From positions 29,196,501-29,260,500 of the forward strand of contig CM075348.1 in the NCBI GenBank assembly GCA_037693485.1: DNA of 64,000 bases. Direction: 5' to 3'. This stretch comes from Kitagawia praeruptora. Taxonomy: Eukaryota > Streptophyta > Magnoliopsida > Apiales > Apiaceae. Numbering within the stretch: position 1 is the first letter of the stretch; each line of letters begins with the position of its first letter. The notes under the pieces were generated by a model. That model did no database searches and was not told where the DNA came from. It saw only the letters and a list, made by a program, of their open reading frames with translations. The translations under genes and the position numbers were made by a program. Of the stretch, positions 11,501-22,505 are shown piece after piece.

Positions 11501-12424
11501 TCATTAGTCATTTTCATTTATGTATTATTTTGGTAGTTGTTGATCCATTGGTTGTGTTTCATAATACTTCATTTGCTAAACTTTTATCTTCGTAATCTAT
11601 CAGGAGAAGCAGAGGCCATACTTGCAGTTGCACATGCAACAACAGAAAGAATTTCTTTGGTTTCGAAGGCTATTAAAAACCATGGCGGGATGGAGGTAAT
11701 ATAATCACTGCTACTTCAATATTTTACTTAGCATTATCTATTTTATTGAATTTATAAGAATGAGAAGAAATTGAAAATTTGTTATTCGATGATTTTGGTT
11801 TAAAATGTAATGCCAAGTTTCATAAAGTTAGGAACTATTTGAACTCTCTTACTGAATGAACCAGAAAAATTATATAATTAATTAGTGCTTCAACCCGACA
11901 AGATTTTGTTGGAATTGTAGAAGCCAATAATTATGTAGTAGATATGGTTTAATACGTCATTTATCAAAATTCAGAAGCCAAGATGTTAGGGATCAAGCCT
12001 CTTGGTAGATGTGTGTCAGATTACTAATCTGATCATGTATACCCTCATAATTAAAATAATAACTTTGTATTGCTGTGTCAAACTTCAGGCAGCAACTTTG
12101 GGGATAGCAGAACAATATATTGATGCCTTCGGGAAACTAGCTAAGGAGGTAAGACACTACATCTGACACATATGTCTTGGATCTTTTAATGATATTGGCA
12201 GTTTCATTTTGTTTATGTTTGTTTTTTCGATCTTCCAGGGTAATACAATGTTGCTTCCTGCAAATGCTTCATCTCCTGCCAGCATGATAGCTGAAGCTCT
12301 AGGCATATACAAAAATCTAACCAGCAACACTTCCGTGCCTGGCATTAAGGATTTCATAGACAACTCGTCGGAAAGCACCAATGATCAGATCTTGTCTGAG
12401 TCTGTGAAGAAGAACAATAAATGA
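8560..12424 (+). CDS. SLP: Mitochondrial stomatin-like protein (SPFH/prohibitin family), copy 1
   Basis: Nine exons: 8560-8801, 9804-10047, 10132-10281, 10623-10680, 10762-10854, 11211-11309, 11604-11695, 12089-12148 and 12239-12424. All have GT-AG introns and join in frame to 407 residues. Residues 1-80 form an S/A/R/L-rich presequence ending VRHFRSSRD, typical of mitochondrial import. The SPFH domain begins around VVPEKK/IVPEKKALVLERFGRY and includes FHFLIPFVDKIAYVHSLKEEAI, VSISIDGILYVKV and TTMRSELGKITLDKSFEERD. It is followed by a helical tail (AEAERKKRALVLESEGERQ, QVNRAQGEAEAIL). Plant relatives are the SLP1/SLP2 inner-membrane scaffold proteins that affect respiratory supercomplexes. 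Exon 4 starts ATGGCA where the paralogue has AGGGCT, giving Met where the other copy has Arg. The start is the only ATG before the presequence. Its tandem paralogue follows 1 kb downstream. Confidence 0.93.
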
Positions 12425-12689
12425 TCAGAGCTAGTGGGAGAAAATTTATCTGAGAAAATGTTTGTAATAGTTAACTGACAGTTGCTTATATGTTGAAAGA
12501 TTTCGATTGAATAGGTTATCATCGATTCATAGATGGTGGCAGTAGAACTGAAATGTTGTAATGCTTGGTCATCTGCATTCAGTTAACAACATTGCTCCTA
12601 ATCGGCTTAGTATATTTTGTTAGTGAACAGCCATGGTTCAAGTAAAAGTTGATGGCCAAAATATGTGCAGTGAACTTGTTTAAATTTTG

Positions 12690-13010
12690 ATTCGGTGTTG
12701 GCTAAGCCTTTTTTTACACCAGTCTCTTGGAGGCCTTACCCCTAGATTTGGAAATGATACAAGTACCAAGGTTTTGCTTGGTACATGCATTGTACCAGTT
12801 AGAAGACTCAACAACTATAATCATGAATTGTTCTTGAAAGCTTTGACAGGAATGACCACGAAATCTGAACCAGCAGTCCAGCATTGATGCCTGACCCAAA
12901 ATCGACCCACTTCATAATGTGCAATTGCTGAGACGTTCGAGTAAAGAAGCAGTCCAGCATTAACGCTGACCCGCAAACTGCCTGAGATGTTCAAGTGGAA
13001 TTGAGAGCAG
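12690..13010 (-). pseudogene. Remnant of a Kazal-type inhibitor gene (duplicated, decayed)
   Basis: On the minus strand, GGGTCGATTTTGGGTCAGGC and the following ATCAATGCTGG...GGTTCAGATT align with the C-terminal coding stretch of the intact Kazal gene at about 16960-17010 (encoding GSVSGQALMLVQIVW), with a short insertion. A second partial copy (GGGTCAGCGTTAATGCTGGA on the minus strand) lies at about 12955-12980. The + strand flank CTAAGCC...GGAGGCCTTACCCCTAGA (about 12700-12745) matches the flank of the intact gene at about 16780-16825. No Kazal cysteine domain remains, so the copy is dead. It marks the gene pair as one tandemly duplicated block. Confidence 0.7.
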
Positions 13011-13215
13011 GCTGAGAGACATTGCACATGTAGTTCTATTGACTCCTGTGATTGATAAAAAAATACCAACACTTGGTAAGTATCGTGTTTATTTGTTAAG
13101 CAGGTGCCACCGTGCCAGGAGATATAAAAATTACAGTATATGTTGTATTCAGTCAAAACTAAATTAAAATCTAATCTATTAAAACTCCCTATCCAAACAC
13201 ACTACTAGTATTAGC

Positions 13216-13442
13216 ATGTCTTGAAGAGGGGGTAACAAACAATCTATCCGTATTACAGTACAAAATAAAAAGGGTAGTCACAACGTTATCCATTAATATC
13301 TTGCAGAAGGGGTAATCAAATTCTATACCAACTATATAAACCTTCCTACCCTCACACAAGACAGAAGCAAAAACTACAAATATTCATTTAGAATTTTATA
13401 TAACGAAAATTCTCGCTCTGTTTCTTCAAAAATCTGAAAAAA
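13216..13442 (+). promoter_or_regulatory. Promoter and 5' UTR of the second stomatin-like gene
   Basis: A clear TATA box, TATATAAA, lies at 13333-13340, about 100 bases before the ATG. The upstream segments CTTGAAGAGGGGGTAACAAA (about 13220) and CTTGCAGAAGGGGTAATCAA (about 13301) are two versions of one motif. A third version precedes the first copy of the gene at about 8366. The repeated (T)CTTG-(G/C)AGA-GGGG motif could be a shared regulatory site, by inference only. Confidence 0.6.
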
Positions 13443-16400
13443 ATGACTCAAGTAGCTAGATCAGTCTCTCGTAGTACAATGCAACTTGCTCAGCTCTCGC
13501 CGATTTTAAGCCGCCAGCTCACTTCTTCAGCGCCGTTACTCTCTCAACTCCGTTCTCCTTTAGCCGCTGCCTCGGTTCAGTCCGTTCGTCACTTTCGTTC
13601 GAGTCGCGATCGTCGGTATACATACTTCTCCATCTATTAATATTTGTTGTAGCTAGTGCTTTTGTATGTTTTTGTTGCATGATATGGTGATGATATTTAA
13701 ATTATGTGTTTATAATTTGTAATTAGTCAAATAAGTTTTAGCAATTTGTGTAGTAACTGTATAATATCATCTATTATATACGTATGTAATTGTAGTCTGT
13801 AGATCTAGTGATGACATATGAGTTATGTGTTTAGTTTTAGTCAGGTACGGACTGGAAACATAATTTGCGAAAAATTGAGTGTGCGATTTATTTCTAGTCG
13901 AGATCACAAGTAAATATACTTTTTTAGATGTGATTTGTTTATATGTAAGTGTAATAGCACTGAAAATAGAAAGATGATTTGTTAATTCCGTGCGCAACTT
14001 GTGATTTGGGGGTAAATTTTGGTTAGTCATGAAATTGATACAAAATGTCTGCAGTGTTTAAAATTTGTGATGAAGTGAAAATTTTTGTGTATGTGATGTT
14101 AAGTTTAGTTTGTGTAATGTATGATCAAAAACAGTCACACAGTAAGGTTAATTCATAAACTTTGTGTGTAAACTCTGTGATGTGTTTATAATTTGTCGAT
14201 AGGTATGAGCTTAAAACACCAGTGAACTGGGGGATTCGTGTTGTGCCAGAGAAAAAAGCATATGTGATTGAACGATTCGGAAGATATATGAAAACTCTCA
14301 CTCCTGGAATTCACCTCCTGGTCCCTTTTGTTGATCGAATTGCTTATGCTCATTCCTTGAAGGAAGAGGCTATTCAGATTCCAGATCAGAATGCTATCAC
14401 CAAGGATAATGTTAGCATCTCCATCGATGGAGTTCTCTATGTTAAGGTATAATTGTTACTTTCATATTTGAGGTAAACTGTTTTTGTTACCAATTCTCTC
14501 TACATAAATTAACATGACTTAATACTTGCAGATTATTGATCCGAAATTAGCATCTTATGGAGTTGAAAAACCGCTATATGCAGTTATTCAACTTGCTCAG
14601 ACAACTATGCGTAGTGAGCTTGGTAAGATAACACTGGACAAGAGTTTTGAGGAGCGAGATGCCCTTAATGATAAGATAGTGGTCAGTTCTTAGTACTAAT
14701 CTTTCTATGTTTTTCGTTATCAAATGGAGTATTTATTTACTGTAGTGTCATCTGTCCACTACTATTTGTAAGATTTATTTAGCTGTGTTGATTTCATGAA
14801 CATTGTTAAACAGTACATTGAACTTCATATTTACTTTATAGTGCTGTGACAAATAACATAAAAGTCCAAGGCTAGTTCGAACTTGGAAACTTTGGACAAG
14901 TCAAATAGTGCATGTAATTTATTAGTGAGATACCAACAATTTTACCAAAAGATATTGTGTTAAGTTTATACAATAACCAGCAACTTTTTATGGCAGAGGG
15001 CTATAAATGACGCGGCAAAAGACTGGGGCCTGAAATGCCTCCGATACGAGATAAGTAAGTATTTTAGTTGCTGATTTGTGTACTGTAACATTTATAATTG
15101 CTGAGAAGGAACAACTGTGCCACTTGTCAGAAAGCTAACAATTTATCCTTTTTTTATCTAGGGGATATTTCTCCTCCACCTGGTGTGAAGGCAGCTATGG
15201 AGATGCAGGCTGAAGCAGAGCGCAAGAAGAGAGCTCTAGTTTTGGAGTCTGAAGGTAATGGTGTTTCCAGTTGTCCTTTTTAACTTGTTTATGCCGTGAG
15301 GTGAAATTGTTGAATCTTGGGTGATGGTTCTTCCCGTAACTACAATATATGAAGCTATCTTGACATTGATGCTTCTTCTCTTTGACTTTGTCTTTTATAA
15401 ATACAGGAGAAAGGCTGGCGCACATCAATATAGCTGATGGAAAGAAGAATTCTGTTATTCTTGCTTCAGAAGCTGCAAAGATGGACCAAGTTAACAGAGC
15501 TCAAGGTGAGTTGTTATATTCTCACATAAATTAAGGCACGATCCGTCCTCTGTAATAAGTACTAATAAGTAGTGTCTGTCTGCCTGTCTGGTCTGGTACA
15601 TATAAGTTTGAATGAGGCTCATATTATTTAGTCTAAAATTAGTGTGCTAAACTGCTAATGTCAAGGAGGCTTATCAACTAAGTGTTCAGTTATTTTTCCT
15701 ATAATCCCTAAATTTGGTTTACGCGCGAGACTTGTGTACCTTTAAGTTTTATGTTTGTATCATGTGATGCACTCATTTTCTTTCTTACATGTTTCATTCG
15801 CTGAACTCATTTCTTTTAAATGTATCAGGAGAGGCAGAAGCCATACTTGCAGTTGCACATGCAACAAATAAACGAATTGCTTTAGTTTCAGATGCTCTTA
15901 AAAAGCATGGTGGATTGGAGGTAAGTTCTGATATTAATAATGCATGTTCAATTAATTAGCCTATATGTTTTATTCATTTTGTCAAACTGTATTTGCATTA
16001 TCGTTATTCATTCTTTTACCTTCAAGTAGGAAATAGATCTGTCGTTTCACTGTGTATACAGTATCTAGATTATAGCAGTGATCTATTCTTAGATGCGTTC
16101 ACATGTGATGCTAGGCAAGATTAATAACCTTTGCACTAATTTCATGAATTAGGCAGCAAGTTTGGGAGTAGCAGAACAATATATTGATGCCTTTGGGAAT
16201 CTGGCAAAGAAGGTAAAATAGATCACGCTCTACTGGTATATGGTTTATTTGTTTAGTCAATTTCATATGATTTATATGTTTGATTATTTCTTTAAAATAC
16301 TTTCCAGGGTAATACATTGTTGCTTCCTACAAACGCTTCATCTCCTGCAAGCATGATAGCTGAAGCTCTAAGCATATACAAAAATATAAGTGGCAACGAT

Positions 16401-16466
16401 TCTGAATCTGGTGTTACGGAGCTCTCTGAAGACAGTTCTACCGGAAGTATCAATAATAAGAAGTAG
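13443..16466 (+). CDS. SLP: Mitochondrial stomatin-like protein (SPFH/prohibitin family), copy 2
   Basis: Nine exons: 13443-13615, 14203-14446, 14532-14681, 14997-15054, 15162-15254, 15407-15505, 15829-15920, 16153-16212 and 16308-16466. They give 375 residues. Exons 2-8 have exactly the lengths and phases of copy 1. The presequence (about 57 codons) is shorter but ends in the same VRHFRSSRD. The SPFH core (VVPEKKAYVIERFGRYMKTL, IPDQNAITKDNVSISIDGVL, IIDPKLASYG) and the helical tail are intact, and exon 4 keeps Arg at the position where copy 1 has Met. Introns are much shorter than in copy 1. The tail differs after SIYKNI (SGNDSESG...). The predicted role is an inner-membrane scaffold, as for copy 1. 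Introns are diverged between the copies, so the duplication is not recent. Confidence 0.93.
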
Positions 16467-16923
16467 TCTCAAGAATATGAAGGAGAAGTTAGAAATCCAG
16501 CTACTCCATGTCAAAAATGCTTTTCTACAGTTTCAAAAAATTACATTAAATAGGTTATTTGTCTGTTCATTGATGATCTTAGAAATGATCATCTGTATCC
16601 GGTTAAAAACATTGGCTAGTACATTTTGTTAAGAACAACCAAGGATTTTAGTGAAACTTAAAAGTTCAAAATCTTCAAGTAGTCCATATTCGTTAATAAC
16701 CCTTTTTGTTATATCACTATATCTGAAGTAATTGCCTTAACATGCTTGGTGTCTGTTTGAGTTTAAATTCGCAGTATTTGCTAACCCTTCTTTACCTCGG
16801 ATCTATTGAAGGCCTCTAAGATAGACACAGAATAAATTTACAAAGCACAGTTAAAGACTATGTATGTAAAAAATGAATCTGAATTTGTATGTATTAGTAC
16901 AGAAAGATCACATAAATGTTCGT

Positions 16924-17319
16924 TCATAAAAGTCCAAACAAGACAAAGAAGCCAAGTAAAATGAGCCACACAATCTGAACCAACATTAACGCCTGTCCCG
17001 AAACCGATCCATTAATCCCATCGGTCACCTCACAAAATCCTCGCTTGACCACCTTAGTACCTGCACATAACGCATCACCGCAACCGCACCAATAAGTTAC
17101 ACCGTCCACACCGCAAACAGGGTCCGTACGAAAGCACTTGACAGGACAAGTGTTCGGAACAGCCTCTTCTTTGCCACAAATATCGTCACGATCGGACGGC
17201 AAAAGAAGAGGATCGTTGAATTTATCTGATTGGACGGTGGAACTGAAACTAGCGATGAATATAAAAATGACTAGGAATGTTTGTATTGATAATGTGGATC
17301 TTGACATGTTATGATACAT
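16924..17319 (-). CDS. Kazal-type serine protease inhibitor-like protein, secreted, probably GPI-anchored
   Basis: A single exon of 131 codons. A second in-frame ATG at residue 5 (17307) is an equally good start. A hydrophobic signal peptide (TFLVIFIFIASFSSTVQS, to about residue 31) is followed by a cysteine-rich domain, residues about 47-97. It contains CPVKCFRTDPVCGVDGVTYW and further C-x-C and C-x(3)-C spacings; the PVCGVDGVTY core is the Kazal signature. The C-terminus (GQALMLVQIVWLILLGFFVL) is a hydrophobic tail after an Asn/Gly/Ser stretch, as in GPI-anchor signals. Plants have a small family of such proteins with poorly known targets. The gene is convergent with the upstream stomatin-like gene, about 460 bp away. 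Family assignment is confident, biochemical activity is not. Confidence 0.88.
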   Translation of the reverse strand: MYHNMSRSTLSIQTFLVIFIFIASFSSTVQSDKFNDPLLLPSDRDDICGKEEAVPNTCPVKCFRTDPVCGVDGVTYWCGCGDALCAGTKVVKRGFCEVTDGINGSVSGQALMLVQIVWLILLGFFVLFGLL

Positions 17320-18013
17320 ATGTACACCACCGAGAAAGCCCTGTATTGATGGATAGGTTTATAGAGATACAGGGCTTCTTGGCGAGGAAAGAATAAGATC
17401 TGTTGTCTTGCGATGACACCAAGAGAGAGAGAGAGCCAAAAAGTGTCGTTGGTTTCTTCATAATAAAGAAAATAAAGATACAAAAGAGAGCCAGGTGGAT
17501 GAGGCAGGTAAACAAACATTAGTACAATTTACAACAAAACTCACTTTGATATTTTCTTATGTTTTTCGATTTTCAGCCGACTTCATAATAATTCTGTAAT
17601 TTTAATATTAAAAGTCAAACATAATTCCAAATAAAATTAAGAAAATTTATAAATAAGTGCTTATTTTAAAAACCTAAAGATCAATTAAATAAACAAATAA
17701 ATTATGTGAAGGATGGAGAAATGTGCGAGATAAACGGACAAAATTTCTCCGCAAATATATAACAAATATGTCCATCTTACGTTTCTTAAAGTAGAATAAA
17801 AGGAAAATGTTATAGTTGCCGAAACTGTTTTCAAAATGGTTTTCGAATGATGAGTTGTCATTCAATGATTGATTATGTTTTTATAAATGAGATGGGCCTC
17901 ATGTATTAATATGAATCTCTCAAATGAAACGATGCATGTGTTATTCGGGAACATTTTTAGGAATTTTTTCTGGTTACGTAACATTACTCAGAATAAAATA
18001 AATGTGGAGGAGT
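17320..18013. other. Intergenic DNA upstream of the Kazal gene
   Basis: AT-rich, with a short GA run (17425-17435) in what is probably the Kazal gene's 5' leader. No other gene is recognisable. The right end is the insertion site of the Copia element; GGAGT at 18009-18013 is its left target duplication. Confidence 0.5.
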
Positions 18014-18604
18014 TGTTGGATTCGATGGGATCCAATCCATTTATTTATGGCTCATCGGGTATTATTGTTAATCTTTTAAATAAAGACTTGAGCCTAATGA
18101 ATAATTAAATATATTAATAGCACTTAATTTATATACGGAATATTTAATTATTACATCTAATATATATCTATTTAGATATATTTATTTATAATGGCCTAAG
18201 TACCCAAACCCATAACTTTGATGGACGGTTATGGGTTTAGCCCATTAGGGTTGTGGTCCCATTATTCCCTCTATATAATAAATCTTATGTGAGAAGAAAA
18301 GATGCATGTCTCATAATATTCAAAAAATACACACACCTCATCCTTACGTATAGAGGAGAATAGTGAAGATCAAAACTGTTATGCCCAAATCTTGGCATAA
18401 GCCCTAAGTAGGCCTAATGGGCTTAAATAGAGGTCCACAACTCATAATGGGCCGAGAGATGAAGATTGGGTCACTAAAACCCACCACCAGGAGTCAGTCC
18501 AATATACAATCAAGCACAATGTGGAAGTTTGTGACCCCAAGCTGCGGGTCGAGTTCGCCAGCAAAGTCCCTAGTATGGGATAACATCTATAATGCATGTC
18601 TCTC

Positions 18605-18960
18605 TACAAGGTCCAGCGTGGCCTAGAGGTCCAACGTGGCCTAGAATACTCTCTCTGCAAGGTCCAGCGTGGCCTAGAGCATATTTATTATGAAGGCTTA
18701 CAGTCAGGCCCAGCGAGGTCGCGTGAGTATAATTATCTCCGTACAGCGTGGACCACCTCGCATGACTAGCCCAGCGAGGACGCATGTGAGGCCATGCAGC
18801 TTCTCCATTCGCCTCGTCAGCGAGGCCAATTGATTTAAGCATCATGCTAGCTCGGCCTCAAGGTCGCATCTACAGGGATCATCTCTCTTATAACTCCCGT
18901 CAAGGGATCGCCTCGCGTATAACTCCCGTCAAGGGATCGCTTCGCACTATTATTACATCA
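18605..18960. repeat. Short tandem repeats inside the LARD-like 5' LTR
   Basis: AAGGTCCAGCGTGGCCTAGAG-type units repeat three times (about 18608-18680). TATAACTCCCGTCAAGGGATCGCCTCGC repeats at about 18889-18945. Related AGGTCGCATG blocks follow to about 19080. These are GC-rich compared with the surroundings. Confidence 0.7.
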
Positions 18961-19659
18961 ACATACTACACGAGATCGCTATCTCACTCTTTACTGGAAG
19001 GCTCATGGCCAGACCCAAGGTCGCATGAGTAGCTGGACACAAGGGATCGCTTCGCATGGCCAGATCCCTCGAGGTCGCATGCTAGGTCCTGATTGATCCT
19101 CTATTTGCCAATTCTATCCGTTCGAGACTATGGGCTTCCACAGCTGGGCCATGGATCACGGATATGGTTGATGATTCACTGCCACGTCAATCCTAAACGA
19201 GTGGGCTTGGACTTTGGCTTATCTCTTAAAACCCTAGCCCGCCTAGGTAACTTCTTCTCCAAGAGAACTACGTATGGCTTGATCCCTATAAATAGGGTAC
19301 GTAGGCATCTTGTTATGGATGATTGACAGCTCACCCCTGAAAACACCATACAAGATCAGCCACAAACGATCTCCAATCTCCTTCCGTGTTCTTCGTGTTC
19401 TTAGCAAAATATCTGTATTTTGCTCCGTGATTCCAGCAACCTCCAAAATATTGTTATACAATATTCTCCCTATAATATTTGGCGCTAGAAGGAGGGTTAG
19501 TCATTAATTTGGGAGAACGATGACTAACTCGAACAAGAAGAACGGAGAGGCCGAGGAGCGAGACCCCGGGGTAGCATATGACCCCGGGCTGCGACCCCCA
19601 ATGAACGAGACCCCAGGATAGCACATGACCGTGGACTGCGAGGCCATGCTTGCACCTAG

Positions 19660-20275
19660 CGTAGCGAGGCCATGCTCGCACCTAGCGTGAGAGGCCGAGG
19701 CCGGGCTAGCGTTGCGAGGCCAAGGTAGGGGCCAAGGTTCAGAATGACCCTCATCTCTTTGTTGAGAGCGTGAGCGGTCCTATCGTCGCGAAGACAGACC
19801 CCCCTCTCTTTGTTGAGAGCGCGAGCGGTCCCATCATCACGACGAGAGACCCCACTCTCCTCATTGAGAGTGTGAGCGGTCCCATAAGTACAAGCCCGAC
19901 CCCGAGATTGTAAGAAGAAGGATTGAAAGGAGGATCAAGAGGAGTTAAGCTCGAGAAGCTCACTGCTGACAAGAAGGATAAGTGATTCCATAGTAGCGAG
20001 GCCATGCTTGCACCTAGTGTAGCGAGGCCATGCGTGCACCTAGCGCTGCGAGGCCTCACCTAGCGCAGCGAGGCTACACATAGTGTAGCGAGGCTACACA
20101 TAGTGTAGCGAGGCCATCGTCATGATCGTGACCTCCATCTCTTCATCTCTTCATTGAGCTCGTGAGTGGTCCCATCGTCATGATGACAGACCCCCTCTCC
20201 TTGTGGAGATCGTGAGTGGTCCCATCGTCGTGACGACAGACCCTCATCTCCTCGTTGAGATCGTGAGGCCTCTAT
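19660..20275. repeat. GC-rich tandem repeats in the LARD-like interior
   Basis: Two unit types alternate. The first is GCGAGGCCATGC(T/G)TGCACCTAGCG. The second is a unit of about 50 bp running from GACCCC(C)TCTC through GAGCGGTCCCATC(G/A)TC to CGACGA. The second type appears about three times at 19745-19885 and again at 20135-20275. No long ORF is maintained through them. Confidence 0.75.
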
Positions 20276-20689
20276 ATGATGTAGCTAATGAGGCACCTAT
20301 ATGGAGTAACTATCGAGATCTTGAGATGCCTCCTAGTCTTTTAATGAGATACTTCAACATGAGATGCTTCTTCTTGGTGAAATACCTCTACATCGAGGAG
20401 AGGGGGGACACCCCTGATCCTTGTCGGGGAGAGGAGGGACGCCCCTGATCCTCCCCGGCAATGAGGAGGTCATCAACTATCTCAAGACATTTGGAAGAGC
20501 AAGCAACAAATAATGAGGCTGAGCCCGAGGCTCTCATCAATTAGCCTCAAGCTCGCACTAGAGATGAAAGGAGAGAAGTCAAAGTAGTTGAAGATCAAAA
20601 TGAGCTCAAGACCTCAATATCTTATTACATGTGCAACAAAGGGAAGCCTATTATGACATTGAAGAAGCTAAGTGCTCTCGTTTAGCCTT

Positions 20690-20835
20690 GGGAGTGCCCC
20701 GGATAGCGATGATGAGGCCAAGTGCCCCGGGATAGCGATGATGAGACCAAGGGCCCCGGGATAGCGATGGTGAGGCCAAGTGCCTTGGCACAACAACGAA
20801 GAATACAAGTGCTCTGGGATAGCGTTGAAAAAGTC
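20690..20835. repeat. 29-bp tandem repeat (GCCCCGGGATAGCGATGATGAG...)
   Basis: Four to five copies of a unit of about 29 bases carry GTGCCCCGGGATAGCGATGA and then TGAGGCCAA. They diverge progressively to the right. They lie just before the possible purine tract of the LARD-like element. Confidence 0.7.
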
Positions 20836-21448
20836 AAGTATACTTATAGCGGAATCACACATAATTTTCTTCACTACAGATGGTGTCAACTCCAAATAAT
20901 ACAAGAAGGTCGCTGAAACACTTTGATTCCTCATCACATCTACAATGATAATAAGGACTCGGGGGGTAGTAGCATTACATAAACACCTCTTCTAGTGGGA
21001 CATTTGAAATCTACTGGCTGAAAATGGTAAAACTATGCACATGCGAAGTGGATGGCTGAAGCAAAGTTGACTAGATCAACGGGGCCTGTACAAAATTGAA
21101 GCTTATGAAATTTATGGGACATAGTTCAGAAATTGCTGCTCCGGAAAAGTTAATACAAGCTAGGCAAAGCTTATCAACATTAGGGCCTCGCCCCTACTTG
21201 ATCTACGTTAGGGCCTCCAAATCTCCAAAATCCATAAATCCAGCAAACCTCCAAAATATTGTTATACAATATTCTCCCTATAACAAAAACCCTCAAGTAT
21301 TCACGCTCTTCGCACACTGTCAAGATCATCAATGGCCTCTTTCGATTCAAGTACGCTTCCGCTATTTATTTATACTCATAGTTTTGATCAGGAGATTCAT
21401 GTATATATATTATATTACATTACATTTATGTACATGATTTATTCTAAA

Positions 21449-22505
21449 AATTGGTATCAGAGCAAACTCCTTGATTGATTCTTTTGAGTTAACAAATTTT
21501 AATTTTATGTGATGATTATGAATGCTATTGTACGTATATTCGATTTTTATACGTATTAGGTTTATTGAAAACCCCGTTTGGTTATTATATATTTTAATGA
21601 TTAATTAGAATACATACGATAGGCAGCCTAATATTAATCCATGCTAACCATGTGTACCGTATTAAACCATTCGATGTTTTGACATGTGATTCAGTTTTGA
21701 TTACCTGGTACATATGTATGTTTTTTTTCTTTAATTGTTAATAAACACTTCTGGATATAAAAAGGTGTAGTACCGTGCGATGTCATGTTTATACATGTGT
21801 GTACCACAATTTGTTATTGTCTGAGCACATCATGCTTTAATCAAAGTTTATATTTACTTAGTATAATAATCATTTAATGGTAAACAGAACTTACGATTTT
21901 ACCTTCTGGACTTATAATCATCAACATGTTTGCTTTATTTTAATGCAATGGTTTATTACCTTATTTTTATAAATTGTGGTTACTAAAATTACGGTATCTT
22001 TTCAGTATATATCAATTTATATCTAATATTTATTTAAAGGGATACTTATGATAAAATTAAAGTATTAGTCCCTCATGAAAATTATTAATTAAATATTCGG
22101 ACTAATGTAGTGATTTCTTAATTATTAAAGTATTGGATGGACCAACGAAAATCTTTTACTTTAATTATTAGGATAATTAAAAATCACCTAATATACGTGT
22201 GCAAGTTGATGTACGAATCGGCCCAACGGAAGATTTGTATATTAATTTTGTAAACGGAATTTTTAAAGTTCAAATTGTAGAATTTAAATTATTTTCTGCC
22301 CAACGGTGATATAATTTAATATTTTACTTTTTGTATTCTCATGTTTAATGATAAAATTAATTTAGTATTGATAATCGGCCCAACGGAAGATATTAATATT
22401 AAATTTAATTTAATTGTAGGAAAAAAATTTGTGTATTTTATTTAACTGTTTATCCCTCAGTTTATTTGACTTATGTGTTACTTGGTGAACTAACTGTTTT
22501 TCATC
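21449..22505 (+). other. Copia primer binding site and untranslated leader
   Basis: TGGTATCAGAGC (21452-21463) is the standard plant Copia primer binding site, complementary to initiator Met-tRNA. A long AT-rich leader follows with no coding. It holds three copies of a CGGCCCAACGGAAGAT-like motif at about 22219, 22298 and 22377, a weak repeat of about 80 bp. Confidence 0.8.

Larger units (their letters stand above)
18377..21285 (+). mobile_element. Non-coding LTR retroelement (LARD-like) inserted in the Copia LTR
   Basis: It starts TGTTATGCCCAAATCTTGGC, ends CTCCCTATAACA and is flanked by a perfect AAAAC duplication (18372-18376 and 21286-21290). The 5' LTR spans 18377 to about 19477, with a TATA region (CCCTATAAATAGGGTACGTA, about 19287-19306). 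It is followed by the primer-binding-type sequence TTTGGCGCTAGAAGGAGGG at about 19478. The last 40 bases repeat the end of the 5' LTR, but the rest of the 3' LTR is not recognisable. A purine tract (GACTCGGGGGG) lies at about 20956. The interior has no gag or pol. The LTR start, TATA context and primer site resemble the gypsy element at 44519, a likely source of proteins for its movement. Confidence 0.8.
18014..21448 (+). repeat. Copia 5' LTR (split by an insertion)
   Basis: Real LTR sequence is 18014-18376 plus 21286-21448, about 526 bp. It aligns with the 3' LTR at 31222-32022. The terminal CA of the 3' copy has become AA here. Shared landmarks include CCTCTATATAATAAATC (TATA region), GTATTCACGCTCTTCGCACA and the end GTACATGATTTATTCTAA. 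Confidence 0.9.

Noticed and set aside
18417..20937. Many 60-100 codon ORFs in the LARD-like element
   Set aside because: They follow GC-rich minisatellites in several frames and match no gag or pol motif.
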